A DNA stretch of 64,000 bases from Granulicella arctica. GTDB lineage: Bacteria; Acidobacteriota; Terriglobia; Terriglobales; Acidobacteriaceae. Position 1 is the stretch's first letter. The number at the start of each line of letters is the position of its first letter. Positions 34,157 to 44,105 of the stretch are shown here, in pieces. The stretch covers positions 3,348,001 to 3,412,000 of the forward strand of contig NZ_JAGTUT010000001.1 in the NCBI RefSeq assembly GCF_025685605.1, given 5' to 3'. Under the pieces are notes generated by a model that saw nothing but the letters and a program-made list of their open reading frames with translations, was not told where the DNA came from and did no database searches. The translations under genes were made by a program, and so were the position numbers.

Positions 34157-35056
34157 ATGAGTAGCACGCCGCAGCCCATCACGCTCCAGCACGTCATGCC
34201 TCACCGGCTTGGCCGCATCCTTATCCGCTCCATTGCGCGGGCGCTCGATCATGATTGCGTAAACATCGGCCAATCTTCCGCCTACTCGGCGATGGTGGCG
34301 TTGTTTCCTGCGCTGATCGTCGCTGCGGCTGCCGTCTCGCTGCTGCCGGATAGCACGCCGCTGCGGTCGCAGATGTCGATCTTCTTCGACCGCATCCTGC
34401 CGCCGGACGTCAGCCCGATACTTCAGAGCTACTTTGTGACGACACCGAACAGCAGCCACTCTGCCCATGCGCTGATTGTTGCGGCGATCGTGTCACTGAG
34501 CGGTGCCTCGGGAGTGATCGCTACGTTGATGGAGGGCATCCGCCGTGCCCACCAACTACCGGAGGATTGCTGGACGTTCTGGCAGCGGCGAATTCGTGCG
34601 CTCATCCTGGTGCCGCTCTCGCTGCTGCCCCTGTTCATCGCCAGCTTTCTCGTCGTCTTTGGCCAGTTGCTGACGGCGTGGCTCGCGACCCATGTGATGG
34701 AGTCGATGCGGACACCGGTCTTCCTGCTTGCGTTCCTGATCCGCTGGACCGTGGCGCTTACGGGCAGCGTTGGCTTGATTGCACTGCTGTACCACGCGGG
34801 TACGCCGAAGCGGCAGTTGTGGCGCAGCGTCCTGCCCGGTGCCATCATGGCGACGGCGCTCTGGTTCGTGACCACGCTCGTCTTTGGCTGGTATGTCACG
34901 CGATTCGCGAACTACAGCCAGGTCTATGGATCGCTTGGTGCGGGCATCGCGCTGCTGTTCTGGCTCTACATTATCTGTCTCAGTGTGCTGTGTGGGGCGG
35001 AGTTCAACGTGCAGTTCCAGTCGCGCTTCAACCAGGATGTACCGCCCGTCGCGTAG
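34157..35056 (+). CDS. YihY/BrkB-family inner-membrane protein
   Basis: A 299-residue polytopic protein with about six membrane segments. It shows family phrases SAYSAMVALFPALIVAAAA, LSGASGVIATLMEGIRRAH, YHAGTPKRQLWRSVLPGAIMATALWF and YGSLGAGIALLFWLYI. YihY/BrkB proteins are inner-membrane proteins, earlier misnamed ribonuclease BN, with possible transporter roles. It follows the thioredoxin-like lipoprotein after 36 bases. Confidence 0.88.
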   Translation: MSSTPQPITLQHVMPHRLGRILIRSIARALDHDCVNIGQSSAYSAMVALFPALIVAAAAVSLLPDSTPLRSQMSIFFDRILPPDVSPILQSYFVTTPNSSHSAHALIVAAIVSLSGASGVIATLMEGIRRAHQLPEDCWTFWQRRIRALILVPLSLLPLFIASFLVVFGQLLTAWLATHVMESMRTPVFLLAFLIRWTVALTGSVGLIALLYHAGTPKRQLWRSVLPGAIMATALWFVTTLVFGWYVTRFANYSQVYGSLGAGIALLFWLYIICLSVLCGAEFNVQFQSRFNQDVPPVA

Positions 35057-35172
35057 AGAGATTCACACGGCAAACGTCGCAGCCAGCTAGAATGGTCTCG
35101 CAGACAAAATACTATTGGTCAGACCATCGACGGCTTACCCCGCGCAGGTTGGAAAGAATCCGGAAGACCTTC

Positions 35173-36705
35173 ATGACGCCTCAAGATACGACGCCTTACG
35201 CTACCGCCTCGCAGAACCCATTTCTCTCGACCGACCAGGTGCGCCGTGCCAAGATTGTCGCCACACTTGGGCCTGCCTGTAGTACTGAACCCGTGTTCCG
35301 CCAGCTTGTCCGCGCCGGGCTCGATGTGGCCCGGCTTAATTTTTCGCACGGCTCGCACGAGCAGAAGGCCGAGCTGATCGCCATGGTGCGCAAGGTTGCG
35401 CGCGAAGAGGGCAAGCCGATCTGCATCCTCGCCGACCTGCAGGGTCCGAAGATCCGCACCAGCAAGCTCGTCGATGGCAAGCCTGTTCTACTGACGGCTG
35501 GCCACCGGATCACGATCGTACCGCGTGAGGTCGATAACGGCACGGCGGAGTTCGTCGGCACCAGCTTTACGACGCTCGCCGAGAACCTTGTTCCGGGCTC
35601 GCGCATCCTGCTCTCGGATGGTCTGATTGAGCTGAGCGTGGTTGAGTGCACCGCCTCCGGCGACGTGATCTGCGACATCATCAATGGCGGCATGCTGGGC
35701 GAGAAGAAGGGCATCAACCTTCCGGGTATCGCCGTAAACGTTCCCTCACTTACTGAGAAGGATGAGATCGATCTGATCTTTGCGATCGGCCAGAATGTCG
35801 ATACGGTCGCTGTCTCGTTCGTCCGCACCGCTGACGATGTGCGCCACGTCAAGCAGAGGCTGGCTGCGCTGAACTCCGATGCCTGGGTGATTGCGAAGCT
35901 GGAGAAGCCGCAGGCGATTGAGCATCTTGATTCGATCCTTGAAGTTGCGGATGGCATCATGGTTGCGCGCGGCGATCTCGGCGTGGAGGTTCCGCCCGAG
36001 AAGGTACCGGCGATCCAGAAGCACATCATTCGCCGTGCAGCGGAGTACCGTAAGCCGGTTATTACGGCGACGCAGATGCTTGAGTCGATGATCGACAATC
36101 CGCGGCCTACACGCGCCGAGGTCTCAGACGTGGCGAACGCGATCTATGACGGATCAGACTCCGTGATGCTCTCGGCTGAATCAGCCGCGGGCAAGTACCC
36201 CGTCCACGCCGTTGCGATGATGGCGAAGATTGTGGTGGAGACGGAGCACCAGATGCGCACCGATCCGCAGCCCGGCGAGCCGCGTCCGCGCAGCGTCAGC
36301 CTGTCGGTCGCCGAGACGATCTGCGAGTGCATGGCTCATGCTGCAGATGATCTCGACGTCGCGGCTATCGCCATCTTTACAGAGACCGGCGGCACCGCGC
36401 GGTTGCTCTCAAAGTACCGTCCGTCGCCGCCGATCTATGCGCTTTCTCCGTTCGAGAAGGTCATCAATCGGTCGATGCTGCTCTGGGGAACGTATCCCAT
36501 CCTCTGCGACCGTTTCGACGATACGGACATGCTCGTCGGCATGGCCGAGACGATTCTCGAGAAGCTTGGCTATGTTCGCCAGAGCCAGGTGCTCGGGATC
36601 GTGGCTGGAACGCGTACCCGCTCCGGCGCGACCAACTTCATGCGCCTCCACATGGTCGGCGACCGCGAGGCAGAGATCGGCAAGACCAAGCCCGCGACCA
36701 GCTAA
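35173..36705 (+). CDS. pyk: pyruvate kinase
   Basis: A 510-residue cytosolic glycolytic enzyme (phosphoenolpyruvate + ADP to pyruvate + ATP). Visible are the N-terminal RRAKIVATLGPACS, substrate/metal residues in LNFSHGSHEQ, ADLQGPKIRTS, the catalytic Lys segment VIAKLEKPQA, the K+/Mg site ARGDLGVEVP and ITATQMLESMI. The C-terminal domain is complete. The ATG at 35173 gives the normal family length. The in-frame extension to 34567 merely overlaps the BrkB gene in another frame. Confidence 0.94.
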   Translation: MTPQDTTPYATASQNPFLSTDQVRRAKIVATLGPACSTEPVFRQLVRAGLDVARLNFSHGSHEQKAELIAMVRKVAREEGKPICILADLQGPKIRTSKLVDGKPVLLTAGHRITIVPREVDNGTAEFVGTSFTTLAENLVPGSRILLSDGLIELSVVECTASGDVICDIINGGMLGEKKGINLPGIAVNVPSLTEKDEIDLIFAIGQNVDTVAVSFVRTADDVRHVKQRLAALNSDAWVIAKLEKPQAIEHLDSILEVADGIMVARGDLGVEVPPEKVPAIQKHIIRRAAEYRKPVITATQMLESMIDNPRPTRAEVSDVANAIYDGSDSVMLSAESAAGKYPVHAVAMMAKIVVETEHQMRTDPQPGEPRPRSVSLSVAETICECMAHAADDLDVAAIAIFTETGGTARLLSKYRPSPPIYALSPFEKVINRSMLLWGTYPILCDRFDDTDMLVGMAETILEKLGYVRQSQVLGIVAGTRTRSGATNFMRLHMVGDREAEIGKTKPATS

Positions 36706-36764
36706 ACTTTCGCAGATGATGCGCATCCCACTCCTGACGATGAAACGTGCTGTCGGAGTGAAGG

Positions 36765-37193
36765 ATGGCCTTTGTTAGCCTGACGCGTCTGAGGATTCGG
36801 TCGATCCGGTTCCTGCCCCGCTTTGTTGTGCACACGCTGGCCTCGCTCCGGCAGGTGAAGAAGGCACCCGGCTTTCTTGTCGGTGCGTTGCTGCCAGATC
36901 GAAGCTGGACCTTCTGGACGCTGACCGCCTGGGAGAGTCAGGAGAGCATGCGTGCCTACATAGTCTCGGGCTCTCACAAGGAGGCGATGCGCCATCTGCT
37001 GGAGTGGTGCGACGAGGCCTCCGTGGCGCACTGGGACCAGCCGGACAGCACCCTTCCCGCGTGGCTCGAAGCCGACCGGCGCATGCGCGAGAGTGGACGG
37101 CCTTCGAAGGTGCTCCACCCAAGTCCGCATCATGCCGACCTAAGCTACCGGACGCCGCGTGTGACAGGAGGCGGCACGATCCATCGTGCGTGA
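36765..37193 (+). CDS. DUF3291-like small protein
   Basis: A 142-residue protein with the pattern FVSLTRLRIRSIRFLP...SWTFWTLTAWESQESMRAYIVSGSHKEAMRHLLEWCDEASVAHW. This is the ABM-like ferredoxin fold often annotated as DUF3291 or CrtA-like. Family members are small heme-free monooxygenase-like proteins with no fixed role. It is 59 bases after pyk and 102 before an FAD monooxygenase gene. Confidence 0.7.
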   Translation: MAFVSLTRLRIRSIRFLPRFVVHTLASLRQVKKAPGFLVGALLPDRSWTFWTLTAWESQESMRAYIVSGSHKEAMRHLLEWCDEASVAHWDQPDSTLPAWLEADRRMRESGRPSKVLHPSPHHADLSYRTPRVTGGGTIHRA

Positions 37194-37295
37194 CCTACCT
37201 ATAGCCATGTGCTTTGCGACGCGGCCAAGGCTTGTCCGACCATCAGAAATTTGGTTTACTTCAGTGGCGATGAAGTCTCAGCGTGAAAGTTCCCT

Positions 37296-38543
37296 ATGAA
37301 TGAAGCTCTCCACAGCACGGTCTGCATCGTTGGCGGCGGACCTGCAGGCATCGTCATGGCGCTGCTTCTCGCTCGTCAGGGCATTGATGTAACCGTGCTT
37401 GAGAAGCATAAGGACTTCAATCGGGACTTTCGTGGGGACACCATCCATGGTGCGACCCTTCGCGTCATGCAGGAACTTGGCCTGCTTGACGCGCTCCTGA
37501 AGGTTCCGCATCAGCAGTTCGATCATGCGGTCGCCTCGCTTGGCGGTTGTAATTACCTCATCGCAGACTTTACGACGCTGCCGTCACCAACCAACCTGAT
37601 CGCGCTGATGCCTCAATGGGACCTCCTCGATTTCCTGTCTGCGGAGGTGCGAAAGTACCGAAACGCCCGCATCCTCATGGAGCATAAGGTTGCAGGGCTG
37701 ATGAAGGACCAGAAGACAGGCCGGATCCTCGGTGCCTATGTTGAAGGCGATACGGGTACGACCGAGGTTCACGCCGCGCTCACGGTTGGATGTGATGGCC
37801 GGCACGCGATTACGACTGATTCTGCTGACCTGCAGCGCATTGAGCATGGTGCGCCCATCGATGTTCTCTGGCTGCGACTCTCACGCAGAGATAGCGATCC
37901 AGAGACTGCGCTGGGTAACCTGAACTATGGTCGCATGATCGTCATGATTAATCGGAAGGATTATTTTCAGTGCGGTTACCTCATTGCGAAGGACAGCTTC
38001 GAGACATCGATCAAGCCCGCTGGCTTAGAGAAGTTTCGCCAGCATCTAGTCAGCCTTGTCCCGTTCCTCGGTGCGCCAGGCCCGGACGGCAGATCCCGCG
38101 CCGAAGAGATCCAGTCGTGGGACGAGGTGTCCCTTCTCCCGGTGCAGGTCAATCGCCTGCGCCGCTGGCACATTCCGGGCTTGCTCTGCATTGGTGATGC
38201 CGCCCACGCGATGTCCCCGGTCGGCGGCATCGGGATCAACCTGGCCATTCAGGATGCGGTGGCTGCGGCGCGCATCCTGGCTCCGGTGCTTCGCTCAGCG
38301 CAGGAGCGCGGCAGCCCGATCACCGAGCACTCGCTCGCCCACGTCCAGCATCGCCGCCAACTGCCGACGCGCATCACCCAGACCTTTCAGACCACCATCC
38401 ATGGATTTTTGAAGAGTTACCTGGGACGACCTGGCCCGCTCCGGGCTCCCCTGGTACTCCGCATGCTCAGCCGCAGCCAACTGTTTCATCGATTGACGGC
38501 ACGCTTCATCGGCCTGGGCGTACGTCCTGAACACGTCCGTTAG
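37296..38543 (+). CDS. FAD-dependent monooxygenase (PHBH/UbiH-like)
   Basis: A 415-residue flavoprotein. GGGPAGIVMALLLARQGIDVTVLEK is the FAD Rossmann motif (about residues 11-35), followed by FRGDTIHG. VGCDGRH is the DG motif that contacts FAD and NADPH, and GDAAHAMSPVGGIGINLAIQD is the second FAD motif. It should hydroxylate an aromatic or quinone-like substrate using NAD(P)H and O2. The C-terminal part is helical. No pathway neighbour points to the substrate. Confidence 0.87.
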   Translation: MNEALHSTVCIVGGGPAGIVMALLLARQGIDVTVLEKHKDFNRDFRGDTIHGATLRVMQELGLLDALLKVPHQQFDHAVASLGGCNYLIADFTTLPSPTNLIALMPQWDLLDFLSAEVRKYRNARILMEHKVAGLMKDQKTGRILGAYVEGDTGTTEVHAALTVGCDGRHAITTDSADLQRIEHGAPIDVLWLRLSRRDSDPETALGNLNYGRMIVMINRKDYFQCGYLIAKDSFETSIKPAGLEKFRQHLVSLVPFLGAPGPDGRSRAEEIQSWDEVSLLPVQVNRLRRWHIPGLLCIGDAAHAMSPVGGIGINLAIQDAVAAARILAPVLRSAQERGSPITEHSLAHVQHRRQLPTRITQTFQTTIHGFLKSYLGRPGPLRAPLVLRMLSRSQLFHRLTARFIGLGVRPEHVR

Positions 38544-38641
38544 GGGTAAACGGCTAGCCGGTTCAGCCTGCGTCGGGAGGCTCGCCTTGACTCTGCCCGC
38601 GTGGGATGGCATCGTACTCCTGCCAGCCCAAGGAGAGTTTC

Positions 38642-39757
38642 ATGTCCCTGACCCGCAGAGATCTGACCCGTAGAGACTTCGGTCGTCTTGCCGCCGCTTC
38701 CGCCGCTTTTGCAACCGTGCCCCGTGCCATTGCTCAGGCTGCCGCGCCAAAGAAGATTCGTTACGCCATCATCGGTCTCGGACGCATCTCGCTCCAGCAC
38801 TTTATGCCCGGCACGAAGATGTCGGCCATGTCCGAGGTGACGGCGTTCGTCAGCGGTCATCCCGACAAGGCGAAGCAGCATGCGGCTGAGTACAACATTC
38901 CCGACAGCTCCATCTATACCTACGAGAACTTCGACCGCATTCGCGACAATCCGAACGTTGACGCGGTTTATATTGCGCTGCCCAACAGCATGCACGCCGA
39001 GTACACCATCCGGTCTGCGCAGGCGGGCAAGCACGTCCTCTGCGAGAAGCCCATGGCGACCAGCGTGGCCGACTCCGAGGCCATGATCGCGGCCTGCAAG
39101 AAGGCCAATCGCAAGCTGATGATCGCGTACCGATGCCAGCTTGAGCCGACGACACTTCGCGCCCGCGAGTTCATCCGCAACGGCACCATCGGCGCGGTCC
39201 AGGCCATCGAGAGCGCGAACGGTTTCAACATCGGTCCGGACTGGCGCACCAATGGCAAGCTCGCCGGTGGTGGCCCGCTGATGGATGTCGGCATCTACTC
39301 GCTCAACGCCTGCCGCTTCATGCTTGGCGAAGAGCCCACCGTCATCGCTGCCAATGCCTCCACCATCGACCACGACGGCCGCTTCAACGATGTCGAAGAG
39401 AATGTCTCGTGGACGATGAAGTTTCCTTCAGGCGTCCTCGCAAGCTGCAACACGACGTACGGCGCCAACATGGAAGGCTACTACCGCATCCACGGCTCGA
39501 AGGGCACGCTCAACGTCGAACCCGCCTTCGGCTATGAGGGCATCCATCTGACTGGCCGCGTTCGTGGAGCACAGGGTCCGCCAACGGTCATCGATCTTCT
39601 TGAGCAGGAGAAGGACCCCGCCCAATTTGCTCGCGAGGCTGACCACTTCTCAGGCTGCATCCTGAATAACACGCCCGTCGGCCCGTCCGGCGAAGAGGGG
39701 TTGCGGGATATGCGGCATATTCAGACGATCTACAAAGCGGCGGGGATCAAGTTTTAG
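38642..39757 (+). CDS. Tat-exported Gfo/Idh/MocA oxidoreductase
   Basis: A 371-residue NAD(P)-dependent sugar or inositol dehydrogenase-like protein. A twin-arginine signal (LTRRDFGRLAAASAAFATVPRAIAQA) is followed by the nucleotide-binding segment IRYAIIGLGRIS. The catalytic Lys motif HVLCEKPMA and the ISxxxL-type C-terminal domain (GGGPLMDVGIYSLNACRF) come next. The ATG at 38642 follows AGGAG, and the codons before it (from 38606) are not needed. The Tat signal predicts a folded periplasmic enzyme with bound cofactor. Confidence 0.87.
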   Translation: MSLTRRDLTRRDFGRLAAASAAFATVPRAIAQAAAPKKIRYAIIGLGRISLQHFMPGTKMSAMSEVTAFVSGHPDKAKQHAAEYNIPDSSIYTYENFDRIRDNPNVDAVYIALPNSMHAEYTIRSAQAGKHVLCEKPMATSVADSEAMIAACKKANRKLMIAYRCQLEPTTLRAREFIRNGTIGAVQAIESANGFNIGPDWRTNGKLAGGGPLMDVGIYSLNACRFMLGEEPTVIAANASTIDHDGRFNDVEENVSWTMKFPSGVLASCNTTYGANMEGYYRIHGSKGTLNVEPAFGYEGIHLTGRVRGAQGPPTVIDLLEQEKDPAQFAREADHFSGCILNNTPVGPSGEEGLRDMRHIQTIYKAAGIKF

Positions 39758-39790
39758 GAAGACCGCGGTCGTCCTCGTTACAATCGAACG

Positions 39791-41704
39791 ATGGGCCGTA
39801 TCCGCATCCTCTCCGACCAGGTGGCGAACCAGATTGCCGCGGGCGAGGTGGTCGAACGGCCTGCGTCGGTCGTCAAAGAGCTGCTTGAGAACTCGATTGA
39901 CGCCGGTGCCACCCGCATTCGGATCGAGATCGAAGCGGGTGGCCGCAAGCTCATCCGGATCATCGATAACGGCCACGGCATGGTCCGCGACGACGCGCTG
40001 CTCGCCTTCGAGCGACACGCCACCTCGAAGCTTCGCACCTCGGACGATCTGCTTTCGATTGCGACGCTTGGCTTTCGCGGCGAGGCGCTGCCGTCCATCG
40101 CCTCAGTTGCTCGCGTGCATCTCCACACCCGCGCGGAGCAGGACGATTCCGGCACCGAGATCGAGATTGCCGGTGGCAACATCCTGCGCGTCGAGGATGC
40201 GGGTATGCCGCATGGCACGACCATCGAGATTCGCGACTTGTTCTTCAACACCCCGGCTCGGCGCAAGTTCCTCAAGACCGAGCAGACAGAGCTTTCGCAC
40301 ATCGCCGCGCTGGTAACTCACTACGCGCTGGCGCATCCCACGAAGCACATCGAACTGCATTCGGCCACACAGGCCCTGCTGGTTGCGCCATCGGTTGCGA
40401 ATGCGGGGGACAGGCTCTTCCAGATCTTCGGTCGCGATACCTCCACGCTGATGATTCCTACCGCCTCCGAGATGGACTTCGCCCGTGCGGGACTGCCGGA
40501 GCCGCCGCCGTGGAAGCGCGAGTCTGACTACGCGCCGCCCGATCCGGGCTACATCCGCATCAGCGGCTTCGTCTCGAAGCCCGAGTTGCAGAAGCTGAAT
40601 CGCAACTCGGTGTATGTGTTTGTGAATAACCGGCTGATTCGCGACCGCCTTGTTATCCATGCGCTCATCGAGGCCTACCGCAACGTCATTCCGCCGACGA
40701 GCTTCCCGGTCGTCTTGCTCTTCCTCGAGATGCCGCCGCAGGAGGTTGACGTCAATGTCCATCCGGCGAAGACCGAGGTGCGCTTCCGCCAGCCAAGCTT
40801 CGTTCACGACTTTATCCGCGACACCGTTCGCACGACCCTGATGGCGGCGCGACCGGCGACGAGCTTCACGATGGCGCTCAATCCGCAGCAGAATACGGCG
40901 CATAGCTCGCTGCTGCTCGATGTGAGCCCAATGCCCGGCGCGCCCGACCCGCCTGTCTTTACGCCGCGGCCGCAGTCCGAGAACGACCCGACGTTCAACG
41001 ATGCGGAGCCGTTCACGCTCGCGCCACCCGTCGTTCCCGAGTCGCCGGGCCGCCTCGACTTCTCCGGCGCGAGCATCCCTGTGGGCTATGAGACAGAGGC
41101 CGACCCTGGTCCCACCTTGAACGCCCTTGCCACGCTGAAACCCCTCGGCCAGCTTCGCGATTCGTTTATCCTCGCCGTCAACGACGAAGGCCTGTGGATC
41201 GTCGACCAGCATGTCGCCCACGAGCGGGTGCTCTTTGAGAAGATCCTCCGCGAGCGCGAGACCGAGAAGGTGCAGCGGCAGCGCCTCCTCATGCCGGTGT
41301 TGATCGACCTGCTGCCCGCGCAATTGATCCGCTTTGCCGAGCTTGCCCATGAACTCGATCTGAACGGCTTCGAGGCCGAGCCGTTTGGTCCGCGCACCCT
41401 GGCGATCAAGGCTGCGCCGGTAGGTCTCGAGGGCAGGGAACTGGAGCGGATGCTGGAAGAAGTCCTCGGCGTACCCGAGCGCGAACAGCAGACGGAAAAC
41501 GCCGAAACGCGCCGCCGCCGCATCGCCGCCAGTATCGCCTGCCATGCAGCTATCAAGATTAATACGCCGCTTGACTCGGTGAAGATCGACTGGCTGCTCG
41601 CCGAACTGGCGAAGACGGAGCACCCAACGAGCTGTCCGCACGGCAGACCCATCGCTTTGCGGTATTCTTATAAGGACGTACAGAAAGCGTTCCAGAGAAT
41701 CTAG
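39791..41704 (+). CDS. mutL: DNA mismatch repair protein MutL
   Basis: A 637-residue protein of the mismatch-repair complex. The GHKL ATPase N-terminus has IAAGEVVERPASVVKELLENSIDAGA, DNGHGM and GFRGEALPSIASV. A Pro-rich linker follows (about 350-440), then the C-terminal dimerisation domain. The endonuclease motif region is visible as DQHVAHERV, with CPHGRP near the end. The DQHA(x)2E(x)4E-type pattern appears only as DQHVAHERVLFE, so nuclease activity is likely but not certain. MutS is not in the window. Confidence 0.93.
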   Translation: MGRIRILSDQVANQIAAGEVVERPASVVKELLENSIDAGATRIRIEIEAGGRKLIRIIDNGHGMVRDDALLAFERHATSKLRTSDDLLSIATLGFRGEALPSIASVARVHLHTRAEQDDSGTEIEIAGGNILRVEDAGMPHGTTIEIRDLFFNTPARRKFLKTEQTELSHIAALVTHYALAHPTKHIELHSATQALLVAPSVANAGDRLFQIFGRDTSTLMIPTASEMDFARAGLPEPPPWKRESDYAPPDPGYIRISGFVSKPELQKLNRNSVYVFVNNRLIRDRLVIHALIEAYRNVIPPTSFPVVLLFLEMPPQEVDVNVHPAKTEVRFRQPSFVHDFIRDTVRTTLMAARPATSFTMALNPQQNTAHSSLLLDVSPMPGAPDPPVFTPRPQSENDPTFNDAEPFTLAPPVVPESPGRLDFSGASIPVGYETEADPGPTLNALATLKPLGQLRDSFILAVNDEGLWIVDQHVAHERVLFEKILRERETEKVQRQRLLMPVLIDLLPAQLIRFAELAHELDLNGFEAEPFGPRTLAIKAAPVGLEGRELERMLEEVLGVPEREQQTENAETRRRRIAASIACHAAIKINTPLDSVKIDWLLAELAKTEHPTSCPHGRPIALRYSYKDVQKAFQRI

Positions 41705-41837
41705 CCAGAAGCCTGGCGGTGCGAACCTGGTTCAGCGCTCGTCCCTTGAAAATTTGAATACATCCCCAGCCCCGGCGAAGGATTGCTGTTCCGCGCTTGC
41801 TTCAGCACAGAAGCGCCCAGCAGGAAGGCACCACCCC

Positions 41838-44105
41838 TTGAGCACTTCGAGCACGAACCTCCCCACGGCTGAACAACTCGCCACCTCCCGACTCCTTCAG
41901 TGGCACCAGCAGGGTGAAGCCCTTCTTACCTTTGAGAACCTGCGAAGCTGGATCAATGTGACCGGCCTGGTCCTCTTCTCCTCGCGTTCGCAGCAGCTTC
42001 CCGCACCCGCACCAACATTGGTCGAAGCCGTGATCGGAGCGCCGAACGAGAATCCCGTTCTGGCCGATACCGAGCAGGCTAAATCACTGCTCGCCCGTAT
42101 GATCAGCGAAGGCATCGCGGTGCCGTTGAACCTGCTTGGCACCCCCGGCGAGACGCCTGACTTCATCGCCTCTGCAGCAGTCTTCTCCTACATCTTCACC
42201 CTGCGCGGCGACAAAGCCTGGAAGCTGCCACCCACGACCAGCGGCGCAGTAAAGGTCTCCCCACTCGCACTGGCGACGTACACCCTGCTCGGCGAGCGCG
42301 TCACCCTGAGCGCCTACGATCTTGCAACGCAGCTTGGCAAAGAGGTTACGGAGTCGGCGGTGCTTCGCGCCCTGAACGAGCTTTGGGTGCATCTCCGCGT
42401 GCTGCCGATCCCGCAGCCCGACGGCGCCGCCACCCTCTGGGAGCTGACGACCGCACGATTCACCAAGCTGATGAAGGCTGGCTCGAACGCCGGTCAGCCC
42501 AGCGCTCTCTCTGCGTTGATCAGCCTCTACCTCAATACGGCCATCGTCGCGACGGAGGAGGAGATCGAGACCTTCCTCTCGCCGCTCGCCGCCCGTAGCC
42601 GCATCCGCGACGTCGTCCACGCGCTCATGTCCGCACGCCAGCTGGAGACGATTGCGATTGAAGGCAAGACCGTCCTCCATGTTGCGGGCGAACTTCCTGC
42701 CTTCCTCATCCCGGAGGGCAGCGTCGTGATCGACACCGATGCCGCCGAGGGGATCTCGGATGACGCTTCCGGCGAAGCGACTGCCGATGGCGAGCCCGTC
42801 GAAGGCGCTCCGCGTATCAGCAAGTTCGTCGCTAAGCCACGCAAGATCGGAACGGGCTACGTCAGCAAGCCCGTGTTTGGCTCGCGTCCCGCATCAAGCG
42901 GCGACCGCGAACGCCGCCCGTTCAAGAGCGATTCCGGACCAGGTCCGCGCAAGCCGAGCTTTGGTAAACCTGGCTTCAGCAAGCCCAGCTTCAGCAAACC
43001 ATGGGAGGAGCGTGCACCGCGTCCCGCCGCCGCAGAGGGTTCTGCTGAAGGAGCAGAGCAGGCTGGTGAGCAGTCCACGCCGCGCTTTGATTCGCCGAAG
43101 CCGCGCTTTGACCGTGGCGACCGTGGCGGAGATCGTCCCGCATACGGCCGCAAGCCAGCGTTCGGAGCCCGTCCCAGCTTCGGTGGGGATCGTGGCAGCC
43201 GTCCGGCGGGTGGTGGATTCGCAGGCCGCAGCCGCGACGGTGGAGACAGCCGTCCGCCGCGCCGAGAGTTCACGCCGCGTCCCGATGGAGCCTCCGGCGA
43301 CTCGCGCCCACCGCGCAGAACCTTCAGCCCTTCGGCTGGCGGCGATCGCCCCCGCAGCGGTGGCTACGCAGGCAAGCCATCGTTCAGCCGCGATTCCAAT
43401 GACAGCCGGCCACCTCGTCGCGACTTCGGCGACAGCCGTCCTCCACGCCGTGACTTCGGCAGCGACTCCCGTCCGCCGCGCCGCGACTTTGCGCCGCGCC
43501 CCAATCAGGAAGGTGGCGATTCTCGACCACCACGCCGCGAGTTCAGTCCACGTCCTTCGGGCGATCGACCATCGTTTGGCGGACCGCGCAAGCCCGGCTC
43601 CTTCAGCGCACGTCCGCAGGGCGGCGGCTTCGGCGGCGAGCGTAAGCCGTTCACGCCTCGCGAGGGTGGCGCACCCCGCTTTGGCGGAGAGCGCTCCGGC
43701 GGCAGCCCCGATCGTCGCGCCCGTACCGACGGGCCACCGTTCCGCAAGTTCGACGCACCCCGCGGCGATCGTCCGTCTCGACCTTCCTTCGGCGGAGATC
43801 GCCCTGCACGCCCATCGTTCGGTGGAGATCGTCCATCCCGTCCCGAGGGATCTGGCGGCTACGCCGGCAAGTCCGGCGGTGGCTATGCCGGTAAGCCTAG
43901 CGGCGGTTATGCTGGGAAACCAGCCGGTGGCGGCTATGCCGGTAAGTCGAGCGGCGGCTTTGCAGGCAAGAAGCCGTTCAGCAAGTCCGGCCCGGGCGGC
44001 AAGCCAGCGGGAACCTTCGACAAGTTCAAAAACAACGCGAAGCCCTTTGGCAATCGGCCTCCCGCGCGGAAGTATCGCCCCGAGGAAGGTGAGTCCAAGG
44101 GATGA
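41838..44105 (+). CDS. helical-domain protein with long Arg/Gly-rich disordered tail
   Basis: 755 residues from a TTG at 41838 that sits 9 bases after AGGAAGG. A longer TTG start at 41754 lacks such a site. Residues 1-310 form a helical, winged-helix-like domain of no clear family (SAYDLATQLGKEVTESAVLRALNELW). It faintly recalls YcaQ/AlkZ-type winged helices. Residues 345-745 are low-complexity: dozens of SRPPRRDF/SRPPRREF units, GDRPSFGG and GGYAGKP repeats. This composition resembles RGG-box RNA-binding tails. Its stop overlaps cmk (ATGA). RNA binding is inferred from composition only. Confidence 0.72.
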   Translation: MSTSSTNLPTAEQLATSRLLQWHQQGEALLTFENLRSWINVTGLVLFSSRSQQLPAPAPTLVEAVIGAPNENPVLADTEQAKSLLARMISEGIAVPLNLLGTPGETPDFIASAAVFSYIFTLRGDKAWKLPPTTSGAVKVSPLALATYTLLGERVTLSAYDLATQLGKEVTESAVLRALNELWVHLRVLPIPQPDGAATLWELTTARFTKLMKAGSNAGQPSALSALISLYLNTAIVATEEEIETFLSPLAARSRIRDVVHALMSARQLETIAIEGKTVLHVAGELPAFLIPEGSVVIDTDAAEGISDDASGEATADGEPVEGAPRISKFVAKPRKIGTGYVSKPVFGSRPASSGDRERRPFKSDSGPGPRKPSFGKPGFSKPSFSKPWEERAPRPAAAEGSAEGAEQAGEQSTPRFDSPKPRFDRGDRGGDRPAYGRKPAFGARPSFGGDRGSRPAGGGFAGRSRDGGDSRPPRREFTPRPDGASGDSRPPRRTFSPSAGGDRPRSGGYAGKPSFSRDSNDSRPPRRDFGDSRPPRRDFGSDSRPPRRDFAPRPNQEGGDSRPPRREFSPRPSGDRPSFGGPRKPGSFSARPQGGGFGGERKPFTPREGGAPRFGGERSGGSPDRRARTDGPPFRKFDAPRGDRPSRPSFGGDRPARPSFGGDRPSRPEGSGGYAGKSGGGYAGKPSGGYAGKPAGGGYAGKSSGGFAGKKPFSKSGPGGKPAGTFDKFKNNAKPFGNRPPARKYRPEEGESKG

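Noticed and set aside
34567..35172. In-frame N-terminal extension of the pyruvate kinase ORF
   Set aside because: It overlaps the BrkB gene in another frame. The family-length protein begins at the ATG at 35173.
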